The notes: generated by a model from the sequence alone, not told the origin. A stretch of DNA of 58,508 nucleotides from Candidatus Melainabacteria bacterium (GCA_016212515.1 JACRFZ010000041.1:1-58508), one strand, 5' to 3'. Positions 1 through 9,156 are shown, numbered from the stretch's first letter. Program-made: numbers and translations.

Positions 1-149
1 ATTGCTCAAAACATCGAATTTCTGGCGTTTCTTGAAAAACAGACCCGACTTTTGCGACCCCCTCAGGCTGTTAAAGGTAGAAAAGGAGCCGAAAACAAGG
101 AAAACCATCTCTTAACAACTATATGCATGAATAGATGCGGTGAAAGAGA

Positions 150-194
150 AACGGATACAGCTCCAGCACAAACAAGGCTGAAGCTGTATCCGTT
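150..194 (-). terminator. Hairpin terminator of the glycosyltransferase operon
   Basis: A perfect 13-bp inverted repeat (arms 150-162 and 182-194, 19-nt loop) lies just past the stop codon of the minus-strand gene that ends at 232. Read on the minus strand the stem is followed by a short T/C-rich stretch, so it fits a rho-independent terminator with a modest U-tract. Positions 1-149 hold no gene that I can support. Confidence 0.6.
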
Positions 195-231
195 CTGAGT
201 GCGGGCGCTGGAGCGAGAGCGCTAGCGGATG

Positions 232-1449
232 TTACTCCACCTTTGCCTGCAAGTGACTTTCAAGGCATTGCAGCAACGGCTCAAGTCCCGAGCCACGCAA
301 AAGCACCTTCTTGTCTGAGGCAATGGCTTGGGCCATTTGCGGAAGCTCTTGCACGAACCGGCGCAGGCTCTTGGCGTTCACCGTTCTATCCTGGAGCCCG
401 AAGCCGTTCGCCCGGATCACCTCGGCGTTCATCACCTGCTCATACACCGCAAGCGGTATCACATAGGCCGGCAGCCCCAGGTACATGGCTTCCGAGAGCA
501 GGGTGTGGCCGGCGGTGGTGACGATGCCGTCAGCCGACGCCAACACCGTATCGAAGGCGGTATCGCCGTGCTGGTAAATTTGCACATTGGCAAAGCCTGA
601 TGCTGCCTGCAAAGGTTGTGCGTCCTTTGCCGGCAGGAAAACCTGGAACTGTACCTCAGGCAGAAGGGCGAGCTGGGCGAGCATGTCCGGAATGGCCTGG
701 GGGAAGTCTTTCTGGGATGAGGCGTAGACCAAAAGCGAAAGCCCCTTGGCGGCAGACTCGCACTCGTTCCGGCTGCGTCTTTCCTTGACGGCTTCCACTG
801 AGGCTTTGATCACCGGCGGCAAGATTTTCACCTGGGAGCCAAGTTGGGATTGATTGGAGTCACCCGCAGCCGGAAGCGGCTCAGCCACATCGAAGAAGGA
901 GACGGCCAGGCGGTCTTGGGCAGCCGGGAAGAAGAGCTTGAGGCGGGCGATCTCGTCGGCGTAGTAGTGTCCGTCAAGCTCTTCAGGAAAGCTTTCCCGC
1001 AGATACTTGCTCTGCTGGTCGATGGTCACCAGCGGTGCACCCGTACCATAGGCATACTGTGCACTGACCGGCTCGTAGTCGCTCACGACCAGATCCGGCT
1101 TGCCGACCAGTTCTTGCACTCTTGCCAGGGTCTTGAGGTTGAGCGAGAGGTCCAGGGTTTTGTTGGCTTCCAGGTTGGCGGTGGCTTCGAAATCGAGACC
1201 CTGACGAGAGCCGACATAGAAGGGCACCACCACCGGTAGCACATAGACATGCCTGTGACCGGCAAAGCGACCCTGGTAAAACTTGAGGCTTTCCCCGTAG
1301 GCAAGAATGACCACAGTGCAACTGCGGCTGAAATGCTCGATGAGAGGAAGCTGGCGAAAGGTGTGGCCGTTACCGATGCCGCACACCCCCCAGACAATTT
1401 TGCGGCGTGGGCAGAGTTCTGCCTCCGCCTCATTGTGCTTGGATTTCAT
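232..1449 (-). CDS. Glycosyltransferase, MurG/GT28-like fold
   Basis: 405 residues, ATG start. The N-terminus carries a glycine-rich nucleotide-sugar type loop (GIGNGHTFRQLPL, about residues 24-36), as in GT-B enzymes that act at the start of a Rossmann domain. Around residue 310 is TTAGHTLLSEAMYLGLP, the typical donor-binding segment of the C-terminal half of MurG-like and MGT-like glycosyltransferases. It has no signal peptide, so it should act in the cytoplasm or at the inner face of the membrane. It is the last gene of a four-gene minus-strand operon and starts 14 bp after the HPr-kinase-like gene stops. A second, unrelated-looking GT-B protein sits two genes upstream. The sugar donor and acceptor cannot be read from sequence. 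Confidence 0.8.
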   Translation of the reverse strand: MKSKHNEAEAELCPRRKIVWGVCGIGNGHTFRQLPLIEHFSRSCTVVILAYGESLKFYQGRFAGHRHVYVLPVVVPFYVGSRQGLDFEATANLEANKTLDLSLNLKTLARVQELVGKPDLVVSDYEPVSAQYAYGTGAPLVTIDQQSKYLRESFPEELDGHYYADEIARLKLFFPAAQDRLAVSFFDVAEPLPAAGDSNQSQLGSQVKILPPVIKASVEAVKERRSRNECESAAKGLSLLVYASSQKDFPQAIPDMLAQLALLPEVQFQVFLPAKDAQPLQAASGFANVQIYQHGDTAFDTVLASADGIVTTAGHTLLSEAMYLGLPAYVIPLAVYEQVMNAEVIRANGFGLQDRTVNAKSLRRFVQELPQMAQAIASDKKVLLRGSGLEPLLQCLESHLQAKVE

Positions 1450-1463
1450 AGATGACTCCCGGT

Positions 1464-2474
1464 CTAGAGTTTTCCACAGAGGGCGCTTGCCACGAAGTGC
1501 AGACTGCCGCTTACAGCCAGGCAGCGGCAGCTCTTCAGGGCCCCGGCCAGATCGTTCGACAGCTTAGCACGTTGGGCTTTCATGAGGGCCGAGCCTGTGC
1601 TGCCCACGAAGACGAGGGCTCCGCCAGAGAGCACGGTGTCGGCACCGAAGGCATCGGTGAAGTAGGGGAAGAGCCGGTGCAGGGCGCTGAGGCTCTCCAG
1701 CTCTTCAATCTGGGCGGCGCCGTCGTTGAGGCGGGCCAGTGCGATGGTGGCGATTGTGACCTGGGTGCGACTCTCGTAGGCATCCGGGGCCAGGCTGTAG
1801 GCGCGCCGCTCTAAGTAGTCGGTGGGCGCCCGGGCACAGACGGCGCTTACTTCGGAAGCAGGAGGAGCGGCTGATTCAAACTGCTCCTCCGTCTGGCGAC
1901 TGCGTGTCATGGTGCGGGTGCCGGCCAGGGCCACCAGTCTGCCGTCGCGTATGGCCACCAGGGTTCGGTTGCCCGAGAAAATCTTGCCGCTACGGCGGGC
2001 AAGCTCCAGCGCCAGGCTGGTCTTACCTGTGCCGGAGTGGCCGACGAGGAGGGTGGCGGCGCCGCCTTCCCGGTCGGCGTTACTCAGGCAGGCACTGTGC
2101 AGGCTGTAGATGCCCTGCTCATGCCAGAGCAGACGGCAGGCCGAGTAGATCAAGTTGATCAGATCCAGACAGGATGCCTGTCCCTGAAAGCGATCGAAGA
2201 GGGTGATGTGACGGCGGGTGACTCGCAGGGAGGGCGAGGGTGATTCCACCCAGGTGACAGTGAGCGTCACATTGCTGTGCGCCTGGTCTTGCGCCTCGTC
2301 CGCCGGTATGCGGATTTGCAGACCGGGCAGATAGTTGTGGGCGATCATCTGCATCTCAGGCTGCTGGAAGACCGCTACCGGGGTTTCCACTTTTACCGTG
2401 AGATCACCGGGCAGGAGCATTATGCAACTGTGGGCACCTTGCTGCCCTTCGCGTTTTTTAGCTTGGGTTTTCAT
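1464..2474 (-). CDS. HPr kinase/phosphorylase-like P-loop protein
   Basis: 336 residues from the ATG at 2474, which is preceded by AGGA at a good distance; an in-frame start at 2507 exists but has no ribosome site. A Walker A loop, GHSGTGKT, lies at about residues 145-152, preceded by a beta-rich region, and the segment SLHSACL before it resembles the HprK C-terminal kinase fold. Proteins of this type that are not true HprK occur in natural-product clusters, for example as kinases of lasso peptides, often beside dioxygenases or glycosyltransferases. That is family knowledge; the substrate here is unknown. No PTS proteins or peptide-maturation enzymes are adjacent. It lies between two glycosyltransferase genes on the same strand. 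Confidence 0.7.
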   Translation of the reverse strand: MKTQAKKREGQQGAHSCIMLLPGDLTVKVETPVAVFQQPEMQMIAHNYLPGLQIRIPADEAQDQAHSNVTLTVTWVESPSPSLRVTRRHITLFDRFQGQASCLDLINLIYSACRLLWHEQGIYSLHSACLSNADREGGAATLLVGHSGTGKTSLALELARRSGKIFSGNRTLVAIRDGRLVALAGTRTMTRSRQTEEQFESAAPPASEVSAVCARAPTDYLERRAYSLAPDAYESRTQVTIATIALARLNDGAAQIEELESLSALHRLFPYFTDAFGADTVLSGGALVFVGSTGSALMKAQRAKLSNDLAGALKSCRCLAVSGSLHFVASALCGKL

Positions 2475-2535
2475 AAACAGTCCTGTGGTAAGGTTGCAAT
2501 AGAGCAAGTTTGCAGTTACTAGCGCTGAATCCTGC

Positions 2536-3702
2536 TTACGGATGCTTTTTTCGAGCCAGTTGCAGGATTTCTTCGGCGACGTGAGCAGCCCCGCCGCTTC
2601 CGAACTTTGCGATCAAGTCGGCGCAGGCGCACTTGTCCGTGAGGCGGGAGGCGGCTTCAGCCATGGCTGAAGCAAAGTTTTCCAGGAGCTGCTCGCTTCT
2701 GCAAACACGTGTGGTCAGCCCTGCCAGCTCCTGCAGCAGGGCCTCTTGGTCGTGGCGGTAGTCGATGGCAAGCGGCTTACCATCTGCTTCCTGGATGAAG
2801 CTTGACCAGTCCAGGTGCGCATCGTCCATACCCGCCTGCCTGAGCAAGTCGAGCTGTTGGCCCTGGCTGTCGTTAGCCGGGGGCAGCCAGATGGTGGGCA
2901 AGTTGAAGCGGGCGGCGTCGTAGATGTTGCCCAGACCAGGTGTCATCAGGGCCAGATCGGCCTGCCGCATCACCTCTTGCAGTTGTGACTTGCTATAGGT
3001 GCGGGCACCGGCTCCCATGAATTCCGATTCGATGCGGGAATTGCCGGCAATGACCAGGTCTTTGCCTGTGGCGATGCCGCTTCTGGCCACGGTTGTAATC
3101 ACCAGGCGGGCATAGTCGAGGGTCTCGCTATCGCTCCAGTAGGGGTTGGCCAGTCCGCCCAGGTTGAGCAGCACAAGCGGCTTTCCGGTGCGTGAGCTTT
3201 TTGCGGCAACCTCAGCTTCGGTGTTCTCGCTCGGCTGAGCCGGCACCAGGGGCGGTACTGCTACCGTGGCGGCGGGGAAGGCTTGACGGCAGGCGTCCAG
3301 TCTCTCCTGCACGCCCAGGAAGTTCTGGCTCAGGTAGAGATGGCAGTCTTTCACTACATCGGGAATTTCACGCCAGTACCAGGTGAGCGGGTCATAGATG
3401 ATGACCGTGAGCCCTTGGGCGAGAGCCTTCCCGGCCATCTCGAAATCAAGGGCGGTGAAGAAGATGTCGTAGTTGGCAAAGACTGCTTCCGGGCTTTCCT
3501 CCCTGGCCAGGTCGTGGATGCGGTCGTAGGGCAGGGGCTTCTGCAGGTCGAGGGTGTGACCCTTGCCCAGGTAGCCGATGGTTTGGAAGAGCGGGCGCAG
3601 ATGAAGGAAACACTCGGCAATAGCCGCAGTGGGGCCGAAGCCGAAGGGCTCGGCGTTGAGTAGAAGTCTTGCCTTAGAGGCTGTCGTAGCGGGTTTTTCC
3701 AT
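2536..3702 (-). CDS. Glycosyltransferase-like protein (GT-B type)
   Basis: 388 residues from the ATG at 3702, chosen because GGGGA lies about 9 nt upstream and because everything before it in this frame is the overlapped end of the dioxygenase gene with no protein character. The start overlaps the upstream stop by 29 bp, which suggests translational coupling. Near residue 250 is MTPGLGNIYDAARFNLPTIW, equivalent to the donor-binding segment of MurG-like glycosyltransferases, and the N-terminus (LLLNAEPFGFGPTAAI) resembles a Rossmann start. It differs clearly from the other glycosyltransferase of this operon. Acceptor and donor are unknown; the neighbours suggest modification of a small molecule or peptide. 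Confidence 0.7.
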   Translation of the reverse strand: MEKPATTASKARLLLNAEPFGFGPTAAIAECFLHLRPLFQTIGYLGKGHTLDLQKPLPYDRIHDLAREESPEAVFANYDIFFTALDFEMAGKALAQGLTVIIYDPLTWYWREIPDVVKDCHLYLSQNFLGVQERLDACRQAFPAATVAVPPLVPAQPSENTEAEVAAKSSRTGKPLVLLNLGGLANPYWSDSETLDYARLVITTVARSGIATGKDLVIAGNSRIESEFMGAGARTYSKSQLQEVMRQADLALMTPGLGNIYDAARFNLPTIWLPPANDSQGQQLDLLRQAGMDDAHLDWSSFIQEADGKPLAIDYRHDQEALLQELAGLTTRVCRSEQLLENFASAMAEAASRLTDKCACADLIAKFGSGGAAHVAEEILQLARKKHP

Positions 3703-4819
3703 AGAGCAGGTTCCCCAAGAAGGTGAGGGTTTCAACCTGGCGCACGGCTTGGAGCCGCTCCGGGTCGGTAAAACGAGGCGGCTTGGAAGCGTGCATGAGA
3801 GCGTCGCGCACGTTCTTGCCGATGCCTGTTTGCAGGGCTTCGGCGCGAGCGGCGACGGCCTCCTGGTTGTCTTCGGCGGCGGGACCGGCGCAGATGTAAG
3901 CCACGTAGCGCGTCTCATTGGAGAGGTTGGCGCTATTGGCGTGAGTGGTGCGGCTATCCCATGAAATCAGATCACCCTGGGCGAGCGGGCAGAGCTGTGC
4001 AGCCTGGCTCAGCGCCTCGTAATGCGGGTGGTTGGGGTCCAGTTCCACATACTCGCCCTGGTTTTTGGCCATTTCCCCGTAGGCATGAAAGTGCCTGGGG
4101 GAGCCGGGTACACCCACAAAGGTGCCGCGTTCGGCCGGGCAGTCACGCAGGGCCAGCACGCCCTGGACGGTGCGGAAATGGGGGTGCACATTGGGATTCT
4201 GGTCTACGTGCAGGGGTAGAGCTTCGGCTCCTTCCTGCCCGGGACGTTTGATGCCGAGCCGGTCGAAGGTGGTCCAGAGATCGGCGCGCCCCCAGAGTAG
4301 CACGTGATGCAGATAGACCCTGAGCGCCTGCCTGAGAGCCGCGATGGCATCATCGTGATACAGCTCGAAGAAGCCCCGGGTCATGATGGCTACGCCGGTT
4401 GCATCCACGGGCAGGTGGGCGTGGTCATTGTCTGTGCTGTTGTCCAGACTGAACTTACCCTCGGAAAGCTGCAGGCAGACTTCCTGCATGCGGGCAATGA
4501 CCCTCTCGCACAGAGCCGCACTGACCACGCTCTTGCTTACGACAATGCCGTAGGTCTGCCAGAACTGAATGAATTCCGCTTCCTGGGTGAGTGGGTCAAA
4601 GCCTTTCAGGTAGCCATTATCGTCCAGGGGCATGGGCGGCAGGTCGAGGGCGGCGGTGTGACTGGTCTGTCTGTAGGCTTCGTAGCGAGCCTGCACTTCC
4701 GGCTTGGCACAGTTGACCTGCAGGGCTCGAACCAGCTCAGCCTTGAGTTGGGCGCTCTGGGGCGAACAGTTTTCAATTTCTTGAACCAGTTGCCTGATTC
4801 GGTCGTCGATTATGTACAT
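3674..4819 (-). CDS. PhyH-type Fe(II)/2-oxoglutarate dioxygenase
   Basis: 381 residues, ATG start with GGAG seven bases upstream. It looks like a member of the phytanoyl-CoA dioxygenase superfamily. The facial triad is visible as LHVD (His204, Asp206) and TTHANS (His293), and Arg304 in NETRYVAY is placed to bind 2-oxoglutarate. The residues before the core (about 1-60) are helical and not typical of the family. Such enzymes hydroxylate or halogenate small molecules, lipids or amino acids; the substrate is not predictable. It is the first gene of the four-gene minus-strand operon and is coupled to the following glycosyltransferase by a 29-bp overlap. Confidence 0.8.
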   Translation of the reverse strand: MYIIDDRIRQLVQEIENCSPQSAQLKAELVRALQVNCAKPEVQARYEAYRQTSHTAALDLPPMPLDDNGYLKGFDPLTQEAEFIQFWQTYGIVVSKSVVSAALCERVIARMQEVCLQLSEGKFSLDNSTDNDHAHLPVDATGVAIMTRGFFELYHDDAIAALRQALRVYLHHVLLWGRADLWTTFDRLGIKRPGQEGAEALPLHVDQNPNVHPHFRTVQGVLALRDCPAERGTFVGVPGSPRHFHAYGEMAKNQGEYVELDPNHPHYEALSQAAQLCPLAQGDLISWDSRTTHANSANLSNETRYVAYICAGPAAEDNQEAVAARAEALQTGIGKNVRDALMHASKPPRFTDPERLQAVRQVETLTFLGNLLYGKTRYDSL

Positions 4820-5456
4820 TTAGGGCTCCGTTGTTTACGTGCAGAAAGATTGAGAAGCCGCTCGGGGCTCCACTCTCGATTGAGAATCGGCGGTGGGCGA
4901 ATGCTTCTTGGTCGACTACGGCAAGCTGCTTTTGACTTGCTGTGCCGTTTAGATGTGGTGCGAGACTATGTTTGAGACTTCTTCAAAAAGAACGAAAAGA
5001 GATATACCTCTGCTTAACAAAGAGCGGCGCGATAACTCAATTTAGATAGTTGTCAGGTGAATGTGTCGGCGCTCATTTGTACCGTAGCGCTGCTCTCTCA
5101 GGGCTGCTCCGGTCGGGGAAGAAGTGCCGTTCTATGCGGGTTTAACGACCTCTGTTGGAGACATATTTCTTAAAGTGCCAAAATAGCAAAAAGTACTTAA
5201 AGTGCAAAAAGCCGTGGAAAAAGGCCTTAAAGCTAAAAAAGTCCCGAAGATTTGGCGAAATTTTGGCAGGTCTTCAGGAAAACAATCTCCTCTTGAAGGG
5301 CGCTTTTGCGCCGACAGGTTGGGGACCAAAAAGCAAAAAAAGGAAGAAAGGAAGTCGCCTTCCCTTCTTCCTGCAGAAGAACTCCCGGGGGATTATTGCC
5401 GACCAGTGGTCTCAGACCTCAGTGCCGGTCGGTCCCTCGTGTCAGTTGGTGACGAC
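4820..5456. other. Intergenic region without a supported gene
   Basis: 637 bp upstream of the dioxygenase operon. It should hold that operon's promoter, but I see no clear -35/-10 pair. Its right part contains the terminator of the small membrane gene at 5457. Open frames here are short, lack ribosome sites and read as lysine-rich nonsense from A-tracts. Confidence 0.6.
5334..5372 (-). terminator. Strong rho-independent terminator
   Basis: Arms 5341-5354 and 5359-5372 pair over almost their full length around a 4-base loop. On the minus strand the stem is followed by seven Ts (A-run at 5334-5340) and then more Ts. It lies 85 bp past the stop of the small membrane-protein gene at 5457, which it should terminate. 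Confidence 0.85.
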
Positions 5457-5663
5457 TCAGGTGAGCACACCGAGCAGCACCAGAATGCCCTCGATGAAGC
5501 CGACCGGCGGCAAGAGCGAGACCAGACCGATGATGATGCCCTTGGAGAAGCCGAACATCACACCGGTGAACCAGGTGTAGACGACGGCAAAGGCGATGGC
5601 GCCCCAGATGAGAAAGTAGAGAAGAACGCCAATAGCGCCCAGGGAGAGAAAGAATGCCTTCAT
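5457..5663 (-). CDS. Small two-helix membrane protein
   Basis: 68 residues from the ATG at 5663, which has GAGGTG six bases upstream; the longer in-frame extension is not needed. The protein is almost entirely hydrophobic, with two predicted membrane segments (about residues 4-32 and 42-66) separated by GFSKG. It has no recognised family. It has its own strong terminator downstream. The 143-residue membrane protein gene ends 159 bp upstream on the same strand, so the two could share a transcript. The function is unknown. Confidence 0.7.
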   Translation of the reverse strand: MKAFFLSLGAIGVLLYFLIWGAIAFAVVYTWFTGVMFGFSKGIIIGLVSLLPPVGFIEGILVLLGVLT

Positions 5664-5822
5664 TGTGCACCTCGTGCGGAAAAGGTGAAGGTGGCGGCCG
5701 GAATAATGTTGCACTTGAGGGTCTCGAAAGACCCCCAAGTGCAACTAAAGCGATGGGCCGACTTCAGCACAGGCGCAATGGCAAGGGAGCCGCAGCGACT
5801 TGCCGAAGACGGCAGTGGCTGA

Positions 5823-6254
5823 TTACTTGCGGTTGGGCATCTTGACCGGCATCCAGGTACGTCCCTTCCAGGGAATTTCGCCACGCAGGTAGCCCCAGCC
5901 GAAAGCCATGGCAAAGATAGCCAGCGAAGCGAAAAGCCCGCTGGAAACTGCCAGTGCCGTGCCGAGAAGCGTGTTGAAAACCCAGGCGGCGGCGCTCAGA
6001 CCTGCCCAGGTGGACAGAATGAAGGCCGGCCACTGGATCACTCTGCCGGTCTGCATGAGACCGAAGAGGGAACGGCTGTAGATGGTGATGCCCATGCCGC
6101 CGCCCAGGGCGAACAGTCCCACCATCGCCGAGGAGGCGACAGCGACGAAAGCAGCCTGAGCCAGGCTACCGCCCAGAGAGACGCCCAGCCCCAGGGTCAT
6201 GGTGACCGCCGAAGCAACGACGAAGAAAAGAAACACCTTGAGAGGGTGCATCAT
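5823..6254 (-). CDS. Multi-pass membrane protein of unknown function
   Basis: 143 residues from ATG at 6254, preceded by TAGGAGC at good spacing. Longer in-frame starts exist but lack ribosome sites. About four hydrophobic segments rich in Gly, Ala and Val are visible (roughly residues 5-25, 32-55, 70-92 and 95-120), followed by a short basic tail (WKGRTWMPVKMPNRK). No conserved motif is recognised. Codon use is GC-rich, like the HAD gene upstream. I assign no function. Confidence 0.7.
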   Translation of the reverse strand: MMHPLKVFLFFVVASAVTMTLGLGVSLGGSLAQAAFVAVASSAMVGLFALGGGMGITIYSRSLFGLMQTGRVIQWPAFILSTWAGLSAAAWVFNTLLGTALAVSSGLFASLAIFAMAFGWGYLRGEIPWKGRTWMPVKMPNRK

Positions 6255-6424
6255 GATTTTGCTCCTACAGATTCTTGTTGGCGCCGGAGTTTCCGACCGC
6301 TTGCTTGAGAGCAAGGGCCGGACCGGCGCAGGATAGTTTGGAGAAAAGTCGGCCGGGCAGACAACCCCGGTGAGGGGGTTGTCTACCGAGAGCCTTCATG
6401 TCCGGCGTTTGCCGAAGACTGGCT

Positions 6425-7315
6425 TCAGCTCTTCTTGCCGGAGGTGGCGCGCGGCTTGCGGCGGGCCGGACGGCTGGCGCCGCAGGTACCACCGGTGGTG
6501 CCGATGCCGGAGAGTGCCATGTCCCGCTGACGGATCAGGCGGTTGATGGCGTTCTCCTGCGCGTCGCGCCAGTTCGCCACCTTGAACACCTTGAAGCCGG
6601 TGTTTTCGGGAAGCTTGTCGCCGTCCTTGGAAAGCGAGGTCTCGAAGGGAACGTGGATGAAGTTCATCACGTTCAGGCAGACACCGTCCGAGCGAACACT
6701 GTTGCCGATGAAGGCAGAGTATTCCGGGTCGATGTTGTAGTCTTCGATGAGCTGTGCGACCAGCTTGTCCTTGCCCTCGGTCAGGGTGATGATGCGATCG
6801 TCGAAAAGCTTCTCCAGACCGCTCTGGCGGATCTTGAAGAGCTGAGCTTCGTAGTCGCCCACGGTCACCGCCACAAGCAGGAAGCGCTCATGAGCTTGGG
6901 TGAGCACCTGGATGCAGTCGGTGAAGAGCTTGGGGCGACGGAAGAACGGCGCAGAGCCGATGCCCTTCAGCAGCGAGCGGAAATGCTCGGCCTGCTGGTC
7001 GGGAACCTGGGTCAGGTTGAAGCGCTTGCGCAGGTCTTCGTAGGTCTCGACCAGGGCTTCCGGGAAGCGATGGCGTTCGAAACCACGATGCGGCATGCTG
7101 CCGTAGTAAATACGCTTGAGAGCGTTGGTCGACTCTTCATGGGGAACACCCAGAAGACTCATGAGCAGGGCGAACTCCTCGAAGGCTTCGTCGAAATACG
7201 GCTGACATTCGATGGTGGTTCCGTCCATGTCGATGCAGAGCACGGCCAACTTGCCGTTGGGGGTGATCAGATCGCGCTGCTCGGCGAAACACTTAAGATT
7301 GAGTTTTTGTGCCAT
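6425..7315 (-). CDS. HAD-superfamily phosphatase-like protein
   Basis: 296 residues from ATG at 7315 with GAGGTG upstream; a GTG two codons earlier is less likely. HAD motif I is CIDMDGTT with the nucleophile Asp29 and the acid/base Asp31. Motif II is the Thr in VAVTVGD, followed by GKDK as the motif III lysine region, and motif IV is FIGNSVRSDG. The cap is the helical stretch between motifs I and II (C1 type). The C-terminal 25 residues are basic and low in complexity (SRPARRKPRATSGKK) and are probably disordered. Substrate unknown; related enzymes include phosphoglycolate phosphatases and nucleotidases. It is probably monocistronic or first in a transcript with the membrane genes downstream. 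Confidence 0.8.
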   Translation of the reverse strand: MAQKLNLKCFAEQRDLITPNGKLAVLCIDMDGTTIECQPYFDEAFEEFALLMSLLGVPHEESTNALKRIYYGSMPHRGFERHRFPEALVETYEDLRKRFNLTQVPDQQAEHFRSLLKGIGSAPFFRRPKLFTDCIQVLTQAHERFLLVAVTVGDYEAQLFKIRQSGLEKLFDDRIITLTEGKDKLVAQLIEDYNIDPEYSAFIGNSVRSDGVCLNVMNFIHVPFETSLSKDGDKLPENTGFKVFKVANWRDAQENAINRLIRQRDMALSGIGTTGGTCGASRPARRKPRATSGKKS

Positions 7316-7674
7316 ACACACCTCACGTTGTTAGGCGTCGACGTCACAGGAGCGTCGTACGCGGTTGATTTGAGGGCTCTATCGTTGGATTGGCGTTTCC
7401 GGGGCAATATCATCCAGCCAAGAAGAGTCAGTGGTGCTGACAGTCTCGGAACAGTCGAGGATGGGATTGGAGCGGGGGTGGCTATCGGTTCGAAAGGGCT
7501 CTCAAGTAAGAAAAGTAATTTAGTTACACCAAGATCCCTAATGGTTCTGAACTGTGCCAGTAAAGAGAACGATGAATCAAAGAAGAGTTTATGAACGAGT
7601 ATTTAGTCGATGAAGCAAGTTATAAGAGGCTAGTTGAACTTCGCTAGCTTGAATACCTTTCGCTAGTCCGGATG
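7316..7674. other. Intergenic region upstream of the HAD gene
   Basis: 359 bp, AT-richer than its surroundings. A direct repeat TTCGCTAG occurs twice near 7638-7665, and the segment could form a weak hairpin behind the SUFU-type gene. I find no convincing promoter pair and no gene. Confidence 0.5.
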
Positions 7675-8352
7675 TCAAGCACAGGCGCTCTTGCGGTTGG
7701 GATCGAGCAAATCGCCTATTGGCACATTGTTTTCGAATTTTTCCCAGAGAGCGTCGGCACCCTGCTCCACTTTCAGGTTCATTTCGTCGGCGTGCAGAGG
7801 CAGCAGTTGATAGAAGTGAACTGTTTTTTCGTCGGAGACCTTCAGTTCACAAAATTCCTCGTCAAAAAACATCGGCGGAACCAGCATGAATCCGATCATC
7901 TCAGAGCCCTGGCAGACAGGCTCCGGTGGGTCGCCCAGGGGAATTGTATGATTCATGCCCAGCCAGGTATCGGCATTGTAGGGATAGCGAGCCAGGGTCT
8001 TTAGCCAGCGCACCGGCCAGTAGTTTTTTTCGTCCTGAAAGGCTTCCATGGACAATGGCCAGTCAGGCGGCAAGCAGATGAGCAGTTCTGCGTATTTGTA
8101 TTCATCCAGCTCTTCCGGCACATTCATGGGCAGATCGCTCATACCGGTGGTAACCAGGGTGAGAAAAGGGCGATCTTCCGTGGCCGGAATTACATGAACA
8201 TCCACGTGCAGATGATCGGAGACTGTTTCATGCAAAACAACATCGATTTCTCCGATGAAAGTTTCTATGTGCTCTTGTGCCAGGTCAATAACCTGGGGGG
8301 AACCATCCGAAATATTGAACATGTCGGGGCTGTTGCCCTCTTGTTGTTTCAT
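7675..8352 (-). CDS. SUFU-domain (suppressor of fused-like) protein
   Basis: 225 residues from ATG at 8352; an in-frame TTG at 8403 would add 17 residues and the ribosome site is weak for both, so the start is uncertain. The central part fits the bacterial suppressor-of-fused domain: YKYAELLICLPPDWPL followed by a tryptophan-rich stretch, WLKTLARYPYNADTWLGMNH, and a hydrophobic strand GFMLVPPMFF. In bacteria this domain is common in immunity proteins that neutralise contact-dependent or polymorphic toxins, and also as an orphan. No toxin gene is adjacent here, so an orphan or a solitary immunity protein is possible. It has no signal peptide. Confidence 0.75.
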   Translation of the reverse strand: MKQQEGNSPDMFNISDGSPQVIDLAQEHIETFIGEIDVVLHETVSDHLHVDVHVIPATEDRPFLTLVTTGMSDLPMNVPEELDEYKYAELLICLPPDWPLSMEAFQDEKNYWPVRWLKTLARYPYNADTWLGMNHTIPLGDPPEPVCQGSEMIGFMLVPPMFFDEEFCELKVSDEKTVHFYQLLPLHADEMNLKVEQGADALWEKFENNVPIGDLLDPNRKSACA

Positions 8353-8412
8353 CGCGCAGCTCGCTCTTACGGTAGACCTTGAATTTATACCCGGAAAACT
8401 CAAGCGACGGAG

Positions 8413-9156
8413 CTACCAGAGTTCAATGGAATCGAGAAACTTCTGTGTGATGGGTGACTTAATATCTTTGTCGCTGCCGATAACGGCTGCCATGACCATG
8501 GAGGTTCGATTGAAATTGCAAAAAACTCTCAACTTGTATTTTTGTACCTGGTCTTTCATGGTGCCGGTTATTTCACGACCGTAAAAGATGCGGTTTTTGC
8601 AGATTACCTTCTTACCGTCCAGGGATGAGGCATGCTCTCGCACCCATCTTTCGGTAAATTGGGCCAGAGCTGTTTCTACCAGACGCGCATCGGCAGCGGC
8701 GGAAGCAGCCGATGCTACGCTGTCGCGACCAATGGCGCCGCGCTCGCTGACCAGGGTGCCGCCGAAGACATTGCCGATTGATTCGGCAGTTGGTAAGCCG
8801 TTATCGCCGCCGTCTGGCTGAGCGCTTAGATCGAAAGAGGGGAGCGCAAATTCAGCCATGGAAAACTGTCTGGTTTTGTCGGCCAGAAAATAGGTCTGAC
8901 CGAACTCAGCGTAAGCCGGGAAGAGCTTTCGATCGTTGCTGGCACGGTGAGGTTTGCCGGGGAAGGATGCTTTGCTCTGACTGCCCGGCAAAATGAAGGG
9001 TTCTAATGGTACTTTCTCCAGACTTTCTGCATCGATAACGTTGCTGTCCAGGTTTCCTTTGAAGGGGTCTTCCATCAGTCCCTTCGAGATGAGCACCTGG
9101 CAAAATATGCCGGCACCAACCAAGAAAATCAAGAAAATTACTATGGTCCTGGCCAT
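8413..9156 (-). CDS. Membrane-anchored or secreted protein of unknown function
   Basis: 247 residues from ATG at 9156, preceded by AAAGGGGTG; the longer frame reading back to 9414 runs into the divergent gene and is not coding. Residues 3-22 form a single hydrophobic segment (ARTIVIFLIFLVGAGIFCQV), a signal anchor. The rest is soluble, with an Ala-rich helix near residues 145-170 and a C-terminal part containing two Cys. No family recognised. It ends 60 bp before the SUFU-type start on the same strand and is divergent from the TPR gene at 9254. Confidence 0.75.
   Translation of the reverse strand: MARTIVIFLIFLVGAGIFCQVLISKGLMEDPFKGNLDSNVIDAESLEKVPLEPFILPGSQSKASFPGKPHRASNDRKLFPAYAEFGQTYFLADKTRQFSMAEFALPSFDLSAQPDGGDNGLPTAESIGNVFGGTLVSERGAIGRDSVASAASAAADARLVETALAQFTERWVREHASSLDGKKVICKNRIFYGREITGTMKDQVQKYKLRVFCNFNRTSMVMAAVIGSDKDIKSPITQKFLDSIELW

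Noticed and set aside
3703..3918. N-terminal extension of the glycosyltransferase-like gene back to 3918
   Set aside because: It lies within the dioxygenase gene in another frame, is low in complexity (Pro, Thr, Ser), and the ATG at 3702 has a proper ribosome site.
6398..7594. 398-codon plus-strand frame opposite the HAD gene
   Set aside because: Antisense shadow of a gene with intact HAD motifs; no ribosome site.
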